NCBI GenBank assembly: GCA_900550095.1
Contig: URRG01000085.1
Coordinates: 1 to 8,238 of the forward strand
DNA length: 8,238 bases
Source: an uncultured Oscillospiraceae bacterium
GTDB lineage: Bacteria > Bacillota > Clostridia > Oscillospirales > Acutalibacteraceae
Direction: 5' to 3'
The notes under the pieces were generated by a model. It ran no database searches, was not told where the DNA came from, and was given only the letters and a program-made list of their open reading frames with translations. Every line of letters starts with the position of its first letter. Position 1 is the stretch's first letter. Shown here one piece after another: positions 1-4,801 of the stretch. A program made the position numbers and the translations under genes.

Positions 1-2234
1 TGCACGACCTCGTTGTTTCCCGATTCCTCCCGGATCAGCTGGCGCAGCAGCCCTTCCGGAGCTTCGATGTTGTTGCCCCGCCGCTGGTCGCCCAGTACTG
101 CCAAAAACTCCCGGTTCGGCGGAATGACGGCTCCCTGGGCCAGATAGGGGATTTTGCCGATTTTCCCTATACTAAAGCCGATATGCGCGCCGCCCAGCCA
201 GTCCGGCATGTCGAAGGATATGCTGTTGATGCCGTCGATGATCCAGTTGATGGCGTCGATCGCGCCGTTTATAAGGCCGATAATGGCGTTGATGGGCGCT
301 TTTGCAATGGCGATCAGGCCGTCCCAAATGCCCTGGAAAATGCTTTTCACGCCTTCCCAGGCCCGTTCCCAGTCCCCGCTGAAAACGCCTGCGATGAAAT
401 CGATCAGGCCGCCGAAAATCTCGTCAAACGCGCCGAAGATATCCGAAAGAAAGCCGTGCGTAGAATCATCGAGCCAGTTCCAGGCGGTAGTTACTGCGTT
501 TGTGATTTGCCCTAACACCTCTTTGATTTTCTCCACGATCGTATTCCAATTAACAGACGCTGTAGTTACGAGACCGATAGCGCCGGCCGCCATCAGAGCG
601 ATGCCGAGAGGGATCCCTGCCCCGGAAAAACAGAGGATCGCTCCCAGCGCTAAAAGAGCCCCGCTGACAATGGCGACGACTGTTCCGATAGGGCCTTTTA
701 AAGCGTTCTCTATAGTATCCCAGTTCACAGCCGCTTCCGTTGCCAAAACAGCGGCCCCAGCCGCCAGAAGGCCGATCCCAAGGGCCAGACCGCCGCCGGA
801 AAAAGTCAGGATAGCGCCTAACACAAGCAGGGCCGCTCCTACGATGACGGCGATCGTATCGATATTCTCCTGTACAAATGCAACTATGGTATCCCAGTTA
901 ACGGACGCTATAGTCGCAAGACCGATAGCGCCGAAAGCCATCAAACCGATTCCAAGGCCGATATTGGCCCCGGAAAAGCAGAGGATCGCTCCAATGACCA
1001 AAGCTGCCGCGCTCAAAATTCCAACCAAAATTCCCAGCGGTCCCTGAAGCATAGCGGCAATTTCATTCCAGTTGGTGCTAACCGCGTCCCAAATAGCCAA
1101 AGCGCCAAGCACCATAAGACCGATGCCCAACAGGATATGAGCTCCGGAGAAGGTCAGGATAGCGCCTAAAGCAAGAAGCGCAGCGCCGGTGAACAATTCA
1201 ACGATCCCAGTAAGAGAATCGTTAATAGGGCCTGTAAAATCCGGCGCTGTCCCTCCGGCGGAAACGCCGCCCCCCGCGCCGCCGGAAGGCTGGTCTCCCG
1301 AAAGCTGATTGATCTCGTCAAAGCCCGCCAGCGATTTTCCCGCCTTTTTAGCCGCGCCGGACACGTCTTCGATGGCGTTGCTCTCATTGTACAGGTTTTC
1401 CGCGGCCTCCGCCGACTGCTCCACCGTAGTCCCGAAAAGGGAGGATACGATCTGCGCCGCTATGGACACAATGCGGGTGAGCACGTTTACAAGCGTGGTG
1501 AAGGCCGGGATAAGGACGTTTACAAGGGGCTGGGCCAATGTAAGAAGGGACCCCCGAAGGCGGGCCATAGCGGCCGATGCCTCGTCGTTGGTCTGGATGA
1601 CCCTTCCCATCCATTCCCGGAATTTCGCCAAGCCCTGGGAGACTACCGTAAATACAAGGGCGCTGGTAACGACGCCTTTCAGGCGCGTGGCAAACCCCTC
1701 CGCGCTCTTTTTGGCCCGTTCCATGGCGGCCCCCATTTTAGACGCCGAGCCGCTGACGGAATCGCCCGCCGGGGCTGCCATTGCCATCTTTTTTTGCAGC
1801 CCCCCCGCCTGGGTCTTGGCTTCCTCCAATTTCAGATTCGCGTCCGCTATCTGCCGGTCATACGCCTCCAGCTTTTGATTCGCCTTGTCCCATTCCTTCC
1901 GGATTGCCTCTACTTTGCTTTCCTGTTCCTTCAGGTTCCTTTCCACTTCGTCCTTATTAGCGGATGCCGCGATGTAGTCCTCGGCGGAAGAGCCTGGCTT
2001 CATCGCCTCGTTTATAAAATACTGCTCATCCTGTAAATAGGCTAAATTCTTTTTTGCCTCTTCCAGCCTTGCGTTTACGGCGTTCAGGTTTTCTTCCAGC
2101 GGAAGCCTTCCGGACGTTTTAGAACGAAGCTGGCCTTCCAGGGACTGGATCTGCCTGTTGAGCCTGTTGAGCTCCGTTTGAGCGTTTTTACTGTCGATTT
2201 TCGTGTCGATCACGATAGAAGCGTCTGCAGCCAA
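1..2234 (-). CDS. Phage tail tape measure protein (C-terminus cut by window edge)
   Basis: Tape measure protein, which sets tail length and is ejected into the host envelope during DNA delivery. The reading frame stays open for 744 codons from a TTG start at 2234 to the window edge. Residues about 12-135 are charged and heptad-like (coiled coil). A hydrophobic stretch follows near 170-240, then the motif SLAGFDEINQLSG near 300, a Gly-rich linker, and four 58-residue hydrophobic repeats (residues about 350-581). Near residue 695 the C-terminal region has PYLAQGAVIPPNREFLAVLG, a sequence I recognise from Firmicutes tape measures. The N-terminus reads MAADASIVIDTKIDSKNAQ. An upstream in-frame GTG at 2243 is possible, but it lies within the Shine-Dalgarno sequence. 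In related phages this gene directly follows Gp15; here about 3.4 kb of accessory genes intervene. The true C-terminus lies left of the window. Confidence 0.93.
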   Translation of the reverse strand, partial: MAADASIVIDTKIDSKNAQTELNRLNRQIQSLEGQLRSKTSGRLPLEENLNAVNARLEEAKKNLAYLQDEQYFINEAMKPGSSAEDYIAASANKDEVERNLKEQESKVEAIRKEWDKANQKLEAYDRQIADANLKLEEAKTQAGGLQKKMAMAAPAGDSVSGSASKMGAAMERAKKSAEGFATRLKGVVTSALVFTVVSQGLAKFREWMGRVIQTNDEASAAMARLRGSLLTLAQPLVNVLIPAFTTLVNVLTRIVSIAAQIVSSLFGTTVEQSAEAAENLYNESNAIEDVSGAAKKAGKSLAGFDEINQLSGDQPSGGAGGGVSAGGTAPDFTGPINDSLTGIVELFTGAALLALGAILTFSGAHILLGIGLMVLGALAIWDAVSTNWNEIAAMLQGPLGILVGILSAAALVIGAILCFSGANIGLGIGLMAFGAIGLATIASVNWDTIVAFVQENIDTIAVIVGAALLVLGAILTFSGGGLALGIGLLAAGAAVLATEAAVNWDTIENALKGPIGTVVAIVSGALLALGAILCFSGAGIPLGIALMAAGAIGLVTTASVNWNTIVEKIKEVLGQITNAVTTAWNWLDDSTHGFLSDIFGAFDEIFGGLIDFIAGVFSGDWERAWEGVKSIFQGIWDGLIAIAKAPINAIIGLINGAIDAINWIIDGINSISFDMPDWLGGAHIGFSIGKIGKIPYLAQGAVIPPNREFLAVLGDQRRGNNIEAPEGLLRQLIREESGNNEVV
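492..1187 (-). repeat. Four tandem 174-bp repeats inside the tape measure gene (ABAB)
   Basis: Four units of exactly 174 bp (58 codons) run leftward from 1187, 1013, 839 and 665. Each encodes a hydrophobic GAxxLGAIL(T/C)FSG segment, a Gly-rich LGIGLM-type segment and a closing NW(D/N)TI motif. The anchor CCAG/CCAA of the NW codons recurs at 1071, 897, 723 and 549, exactly 174 apart. Units 1 and 3 share LTFSG and the DNA string GTCAGGATAGCGCC at 1153 and 805. Units 2 and 4 share LCFSG and CAGAGGATCGCTCC. Both pairs are 348 bp apart, so a two-unit block probably duplicated. The hydrophobicity suggests the membrane-spanning part of the tape measure. Confidence 0.9.
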
Positions 2235-2248
2235 AAGGATCACCCCCT
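2235..2248 (-). promoter_or_regulatory. Extended Shine-Dalgarno for the tape measure TTG start
   Basis: On the minus strand the sequence AGGGGGTGATCC (2248-2237) matches the 16S-complementary AGGAGGTGATCC at all but one base, and that base can form a G-U pair. Eight bases separate the GGGGG core from TTG at 2234. This favours TTG over the in-frame GTG at 2243, which overlaps the Shine-Dalgarno itself. The unusually long pairing may compensate for the weak start codon. Confidence 0.7.
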
Positions 2249-2267
2249 GATTTTTCTGTGATTTTTA

Positions 2268-2296
2268 TTGACTGGAATTTCAAAATATAGTATAGT
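2268..2296 (+). promoter_or_regulatory. Sigma-70-type promoter of the DUF4352 moron gene
   Basis: TTGACT at 2268-2273, a 17-bp spacer, and TATAGT at 2291-2296. The predicted start is near 2303, with the ribosome site AAGGAGGG at 2306-2313 and ATG at 2321, so the mRNA leader would be only about 18 nt. The promoter faces away from the tape measure gene. It gives the rightward gene transcription independent of the leftward tail operon, as expected for a gene expressed in the lysogen. Confidence 0.75.
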
Positions 2297-2320
2297 TGAG
2301 GCATTAAGGAGGGAAAATCT

Positions 2321-2968
2321 ATGAAAAAGCTGGTCACCTGTAAAACATGCGGTGCAACAATTGCAAAGACCGCAAGAACCTGCCCCTCGTGCGGGGCAAA
2401 ACAGCACCAAGGAGCATACATAGCCATCGGTGTTATTACAGCGGTGGTGATAATCGCCGTAATCGGCATACTTTTTGGGGAAAAGGATACGAAGCCCACG
2501 CTGGTGGAAAAGGAACCGTCGGCCTCCAGTGTGCAGAATTCCGAAAGTAAAGCCGAACCGCAGGCAGAAACCCCTTCCGTATTCGGAGTGGGGGAAACCG
2601 CCAATTTGAACGATATCCATGTCACCCTTACCAGTGTCTCGCAGGGGAACGGCAAAGAATATATGCGGCCCGAAGACGGGAACGTATTCATTTTCTGCGA
2701 ATTCGAGATAGAGAACCACTCTGACCGGGATATTGCCGTCAGCTCCCTGGTTTCCTTTGAAGGATATGTGGACGAGTATTCCACCAACCTGAGTGTTACC
2801 GCCATGCTTGCCAGCGGCAAAGGCCAGTTGGATGGCACCGTAGCCGCAGGTAAAAAGATGACGGGCGTTGTCGGTTACGAAGCGGATGCGGGATGGAAGA
2901 CCGTTGAGGTCCGCTTTACGCCCGATTTTTGGTCAGGAAAAGACATTACGTTCGCTTATTCCAAATAA
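2321..2968 (+). CDS. Zinc-ribbon, single-TM protein with DUF4352-like extracellular domain
   Basis: 215-residue protein of unknown function and the only rightward gene in the window. Residues 1-27 form a zinc ribbon with paired cysteines C7/C10 and C21/C24. Residues about 32-52 (AYIAIGVITAVVIIAVIGIL) are a transmembrane helix. A Ser/Glu-rich linker spans about 54-88. Residues about 90-215 resemble DUF4352 immunoglobulin-like domains (FIFCEFEIENHSDRDIAVSS, then a TVAAGKKMTGVVGYE segment and a C-terminal KDITFAY strand). The positive charge before the helix predicts a cytoplasmic ribbon and an external DUF4352 domain. ATG 2321 has an ideal ribosome site. With its own promoter and terminator and its opposite orientation it is a classic moron. 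Superinfection exclusion or another lysogenic-conversion role is inference only; bacterial chromosomes encode similar proteins. Confidence 0.88.
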   Translation: MKKLVTCKTCGATIAKTARTCPSCGAKQHQGAYIAIGVITAVVIIAVIGILFGEKDTKPTLVEKEPSASSVQNSESKAEPQAETPSVFGVGETANLNDIHVTLTSVSQGNGKEYMRPEDGNVFIFCEFEIENHSDRDIAVSSLVSFEGYVDEYSTNLSVTAMLASGKGQLDGTVAAGKKMTGVVGYEADAGWKTVEVRFTPDFWSGKDITFAYSK

Positions 2969-2973
2969 AACTT

Positions 2974-3014
2974 CCCTCGCTGCCTCCTATAGGGAGCAGC
3001 GGGGGCTGTTTTTT
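2974..3014 (+). terminator. Intrinsic terminator of the DUF4352 gene
   Basis: Begins 6 bp after the TAA at 2966-2968. CCCTCGCTGC (2974-2983) pairs with GCAGCGGGGG (2996-3005, including one T-G pair). The inner part is imperfect and the loop is TATA. CTGTTTTTTATT follows. On the other strand the same hairpin is followed by TTTTATTT after a short offset, so weak termination toward the tape measure is possible. Confidence 0.8.
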
Positions 3015-3019
3015 ATTCT

Positions 3020-3049
3020 GTCATATGGTTCGGGCAGATCGAAGGAAAT
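3020..3049 (+). repeat. Decayed third CRISPR repeat
   Basis: A 30-bp segment that starts GTC and ends GAAGGAAAT. It shares ATATGG..CGGG..GAT.GAA spacing with the repeat at 3085 and begins exactly 65 bp before it, matching the 64-bp step from 3085 to 3149. The left arm of the repeat hairpin is lost. The intervening 'spacer' (3050-3084) is 35 bp and consists almost entirely of a terminator hairpin. The period is the best argument; the sequence similarity alone would be weak. Confidence 0.45.
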
Positions 3050-3052
3050 AAG

Positions 3053-3084
3053 AAAACCACGCCCTGAAAAGAACGTGGTTTTTT
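3053..3084. terminator. Probable bidirectional terminator within the CRISPR-like region
   Basis: AAAACCACG (3053-3061) pairs perfectly with CGTGGTTTT (3074-3082) around a 12-nt loop. On the plus strand the T-run extends to 3084. On the minus strand the arm ends TTTT and continues CTTATTT. It could end the leftward antirepressor transcript and back up the rightward moron terminator. It fills the position of a spacer between the decayed repeat and the first good repeat. Confidence 0.65.
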
Positions 3085-3180
3085 GTCCCGCTATATGGGG
3101 CGGGTGGATTGAAATAACGATAAGGCGAGAAGCAGCAGCAAAGAGGTAGTCCCACCCCACGTGGGTGGGTGGATTGAAAT
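3085..3180 (+). CRISPR. Cas-less mini CRISPR array, type I-C-like repeats, one spacer
   Basis: Repeat at 3085-3115 (31 bp) and repeat at 3149-3180 (32 bp) around a 33-bp spacer (3116-3148). Both begin GTCCC and end GGGTGGATTGAAAT. The right repeat has a perfect 7-bp stem CCCACCC/GGGTGGG with loop CACGT. I recognise this as close to the type I-C consensus, with the GCACCC/GGGTGC stem altered at a compensating pair. The left repeat keeps a 5-bp stem CCCGC/GCGGG, with two bases missing from its left arm. The ATTGAAAT 3' end would be the crRNA 5' handle, so processed crRNA would read rightward. No cas gene or clear leader is visible. The array lies 7 bp beyond the end of the antirepressor gene. 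Confidence 0.8.
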
Positions 3181-3187
3181 GAAAGTA

Positions 3188-3940
3188 TTACGCAGTTTTC
3201 AAGCACAATAGTCTAAAGGTTTCCCGTCCTTTTGGAGTGATAAGGGTTTGTGTCCCGCTCCAGCTGGTTTTTTCGTTGAAGCACTCCTTCACTTCAAAAA
3301 GGCCGTTGTTTTTCTCTGCATAGGGCATGAGTTTCCCTTTCTTGTCTCGATAGATGTATTTTTTATCTATCAGGAACCGGATGAAATCCTTTTCTTTGAT
3401 TTCAAGCTGCTTAGCCGTTTCCCGAAAACTGGTGAGAAGGTTGCGGTCAACAAGTTCGTCGAAATACTCCGCCTTCGGCTGCATGATGGTATTCTGCACA
3501 GTTAGGGCAGAATTGGCGGCTTCCAGCGCCTTCCGCTTGTCCTGCTCTTCCTTCAGAGCCGTGGCGATCTTGATGATGGTATCCGGATTCAGAATAGCCT
3601 GTTCAAGCGTCTCCGGGGTCATATAGGTTCCATGTTTGCGGATGGTGGGGAGAACCTCGGAAGTAACCCAGTCTGTGAACTTCTCCGCCGTGGGCAGCTT
3701 GGAACTGAACACCAGCCGATAGAGATCGGATTCCGGGATGAAGGACATCTCCTGTGTTCCACTCTTAGTGGGGGTATAACATTTCGTTACACCCTTGCAA
3801 TGATCGGATAGCGCCTTACTGGGGTTTGTGTACCCGAGCGCCTTTGCAACATCCGAACCGCAGAACAGCACCTTGCCGTTCTCTTCAATGGTGCGAACCT
3901 CCCCGAACTCGGGATTATTGAAAATCATCAGTTCGTTCAT
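3188..3940 (-). CDS. Phage antirepressor, BRO-N plus ANT (KilA-C) domains
   Basis: 250-residue phage antirepressor; family members antagonise the prophage repressor or act as DNA-binding regulators. Residues 1-105 are BRO-N: KVLFCGSDVAKALGY, an IPESDLYRLVF segment and FTDWVTSEVLPTIRKHG. Residues about 110-150 are a charged helical linker. Residues about 150-248 match the ANT/KilA-C domain (MQPKAEYFDELVDRNLLTSF, then TAKQLEIKEKDFIRFLIDK and a C-terminal TPKGRETFRLL). ATG at 3940 follows AAGGAGG closely and overlaps the upstream stop in an ATGA, so it is co-translated with the 72-residue gene before it. Its first residues, MNELMIF, resemble MKNELMIF of the Rha protein at 5497. TAA lies 7 bp from a CRISPR repeat. 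Placement inside the tail operon, rather than the immunity region, is odd. Confidence 0.92.
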   Translation of the reverse strand: MNELMIFNNPEFGEVRTIEENGKVLFCGSDVAKALGYTNPSKALSDHCKGVTKCYTPTKSGTQEMSFIPESDLYRLVFSSKLPTAEKFTDWVTSEVLPTIRKHGTYMTPETLEQAILNPDTIIKIATALKEEQDKRKALEAANSALTVQNTIMQPKAEYFDELVDRNLLTSFRETAKQLEIKEKDFIRFLIDKKYIYRDKKGKLMPYAEKNNGLFEVKECFNEKTSWSGTQTLITPKGRETFRLLCLKTA

Positions 3941-4155
3941 GCTGTTACCTCCTTCATTCCATCCTCTACTCCCAGCAAATACGTCCGATATAGCGTGGCC
4001 GCCATTATGCCGGAAAGAACATCGTCTTTATTTCTTTCAGAATCGGCCACAATCTGCTTTGCGTCACCCCACATCCTCATGCTTTTTTCCAGGACCTCAT
4101 GAAAGGACCTCCCTTTTGTAACTGCGCCCAGCGGAACACCGTGAAGTTCGTTCAT
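3937..4155 (-). CDS. Small hypothetical phage protein (72 aa)
   Basis: I do not recognise this family. The frame extends upstream to 4254, but ATG 4155 is the likely start: it forms an ATGA overlap with the previous stop and has AAAGGA at the right distance. The predicted 72-residue product begins MNELHGVPLG. It is soluble, mostly helical and charged in the middle (FHEVLEKSMRMWGDAKQIV) and ends GVEDGMKEVTA. It overlaps the antirepressor start by 4 bp, so the three genes 4424-3188 form a translationally coupled set. A cofactor or regulatory role beside the antirepressor is a guess from position. Confidence 0.72.
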   Translation of the reverse strand: MNELHGVPLGAVTKGRSFHEVLEKSMRMWGDAKQIVADSERNKDDVLSGIMAATLYRTYLLGVEDGMKEVTA

Positions 4156-4424
4156 GCTGCACATTCCTTTCTCAAACCGTCTCTGATTAACTCCACATTG
4201 TGATAGGATGCCACTGCAAGAAAACCTGTGAGCGTCAAATAGCGGAGCGCCCAATCCCCAATGCCGAAGCTGTTGCTCCCGTCAGTCCCCTTTTCCGCGT
4301 ATTCCACCGCCCGGATCCCAAATAATTCAGCGCACCGGGCTTCCGGAACTGCGTTTCCCTTGCCTATCAATATGGATTCATCGCGGAACATATCCAGCAC
4401 CTGTTCTTTTGTAAGTAAATGCAT
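4152..4424 (-). CDS. Small hypothetical phage protein (90 aa)
   Basis: Unrecognised family. The longest frame starts at a TTG at 4445, but the strong ribosome site AAGGAGGT (4442-4435) lies inside that extension and points to ATG 4424, 10 bases further. The product begins MHLLTKEQVLDMF. It is mixed charged and mainly helical, with a moderately hydrophobic ALRYLTLTGFLAVAS segment near 60-75 that is too short and polar for a confident membrane helix. It is the first gene of the coupled set that ends with the antirepressor. About 125 bp separate it from the CopG gene upstream; that gap holds a palindrome and the predicted antisense RNA. Confidence 0.75.
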   Translation of the reverse strand: MHLLTKEQVLDMFRDESILIGKGNAVPEARCAELFGIRAVEYAEKGTDGSNSFGIGDWALRYLTLTGFLAVASYHNVELIRDGLRKECAA

Positions 4425-4450
4425 AATAAAAAGTACCTCCTTCAAAATGG

Positions 4451-4479
4451 TTGAAGTGGTACTCTACCTGTGATATAAT
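4451..4479 (+). promoter_or_regulatory. Rightward extended -10 promoter opposite the regulator genes
   Basis: TTGAAG (4451-4456), 17-bp spacer, TATAAT (4474-4479) preceded by TGA, giving a TGn extended -10. Predicted start near 4487. No rightward protein gene follows; a strong rightward terminator ends at 4560. The promoter sits inside a perfect inverted repeat, so it is probably repressed or controlled by one of the neighbouring DNA-binding proteins. A leftward promoter here is poorer: TTGACG at 4508-4503 is 22 bp from TATTAT. Confidence 0.65.
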
Positions 4480-4494
4480 AGATTTCACAGGTAG
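4464..4494. promoter_or_regulatory. Perfect 10-bp operator-like palindrome around a -10 box
   Basis: CTACCTGTGA (4464-4473) and TCACAGGTAG (4485-4494) are exact reverse complements separated by 11 bp that include TATAAT. The spacing of about two helical turns centre to centre suits a dimeric repressor. Its sequence differs from the CopG operator at 4735-4775, so a different regulator (Rha, the antirepressor partner or the phage repressor) may bind it. Confidence 0.65.
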
Positions 4495-4560
4495 AAATAC
4501 CTCGTCAATAAGTGTTTCGCTCAATCTTTGGTCGGAGGGGGCGAAACGCTTATTTTTTTT
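4487..4560 (+). ncRNA. Predicted ~74-nt antisense small RNA
   Basis: Defined by the promoter at 4451-4479 and the terminator ending at 4560. The RNA would fold as a short AGGTA/TACCT hairpin with a GAAA tetraloop (4489-4502) followed by the long terminator hairpin. It contains no start codon with a ribosome site. It is antisense to the leader region between the CopG gene and the coupled antirepressor set, and reaches the CopG stop codon. It does not cover the ribosome site at 4435-4442, so direct occlusion of that site is not predicted. Transcription has not been shown. Confidence 0.45.
4507..4560 (+). terminator. Strong rightward intrinsic terminator
   Basis: AATAAGTGTTTCGC (4507-4520) pairs with GCGAAACGCTTATT (4541-4554) over 14 bp with one T-G pair and a 20-nt loop. 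T4553-T4560 form an eight-T run. On the minus strand the hairpin is followed by GACGAGG, so it should not stop the leftward CopG transcript. No rightward protein gene needs it, which supports the small RNA. Confidence 0.8.
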
Positions 4561-4720
4561 CTAGTTCTGATTTTACCAAATCTATACCCTTCTGAATCAC
4601 CTCTGTTTTACTGGTTTTAAGTTTTTCTGCGCAATATTCCAATTTTTTGGCTGTTTCTTCGGTCATTCTGATTTCGAAGCGTAAGCGTTTGGATTTATCA
4701 GACTTCGGTCTTGGGGACAC
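4550..4720 (-). CDS. CopG/Arc-type ribbon-helix-helix repressor (56 aa)
   Basis: Small dimeric DNA-binding protein. GTG at 4720 is chosen because GGAGGTG (4733-4727) lies 6 bp before it; the ATG at 4735 overlaps that ribosome site. Residues 11-19 (KRLRFEIRM) form the DNA-reading beta strand, about 20-34 helix A and about 36-53 helix B (TSKTEVIQKGIDLV), the standard RHH plan at near-minimal length. The N-terminus is basic. Its promoter is covered by a perfect 14-bp palindrome, so autorepression is likely. Position upstream of an antirepressor recalls Arc upstream of Ant in P22. The local DNA is much more AT-rich than the tail genes. Antitoxin function is a lesser alternative, as no toxin partner is evident. 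Confidence 0.85.
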   Translation of the reverse strand: MSPRPKSDKSKRLRFEIRMTEETAKKLEYCAEKLKTSKTEVIQKGIDLVKSELEKK

Positions 4721-4734
4721 TGTATGCACCTCCA

Positions 4735-4781
4735 TTCTTGTCCGTACACTTATATTATAATTGTACGGACAAGAAAGTCAA
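4735..4781 (-). promoter_or_regulatory. CopG promoter with perfect 14-bp operator palindrome
   Basis: On the minus strand: -35 TTGACT (4781-4776), 16-bp spacer, -10 TATAAT (4759-4754), start near 4747. The arms TTCTTGTCCGTACA and TGTACGGACAAGAA (4735-4748 and 4762-4775 on the plus strand) are exact reverse complements. One arm fills the -35/-10 spacer and the other covers the transcription start. A bound dimer pair would block RNA polymerase. The adjacent CopG protein is the obvious candidate ligand. Confidence 0.85.
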
Positions 4782-4801
4782 GAGGTTTCCCAAAAAAATT
4801 T

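Noticed and set aside
154..1047. Long rightward open frame of 297 codons
   Set aside because: It lies antisense to the tape measure repeats; the regular repeats and high GC keep stops out. It has low-complexity Pro/Ala/Ile composition and no credible ribosome site.
1309..1878. Rightward open frame of 189 codons
   Set aside because: Shadow of the tape measure gene, whose minus-strand frame has recognisable family motifs and coiled-coil structure.
2188..2838. Leftward open frame of 216 codons opposite the DUF4352 gene
   Set aside because: The plus-strand gene has a consensus promoter, ribosome site, zinc ribbon and TM helix; the leftward frame has none and overlaps the tape measure start.
3085..3180. 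Repeats as a plain transcription terminator for the antirepressor
   Set aside because: The hairpins lack T-runs on either strand, and the conserved GTGGATTGAAAT tail and 64-bp period fit CRISPR repeats far better.
3021..3206. Leftward open frame containing FQSTHPRGVG
   Set aside because: This is a translation of the CRISPR repeats (a well-known artefact of I-C-like repeats), not a gene.
4425..4445. TTG start at 4445 for the 90-residue gene
   Set aside because: The AAGGAGGT ribosome site lies within that extension and is correctly spaced for ATG 4424.
4550..4735. CopG gene as the antitoxin of a toxin-antitoxin pair
   Set aside because: No adjacent gene resembles a known toxin; the neighbours are phage regulators, so a phage repressor role fits better.
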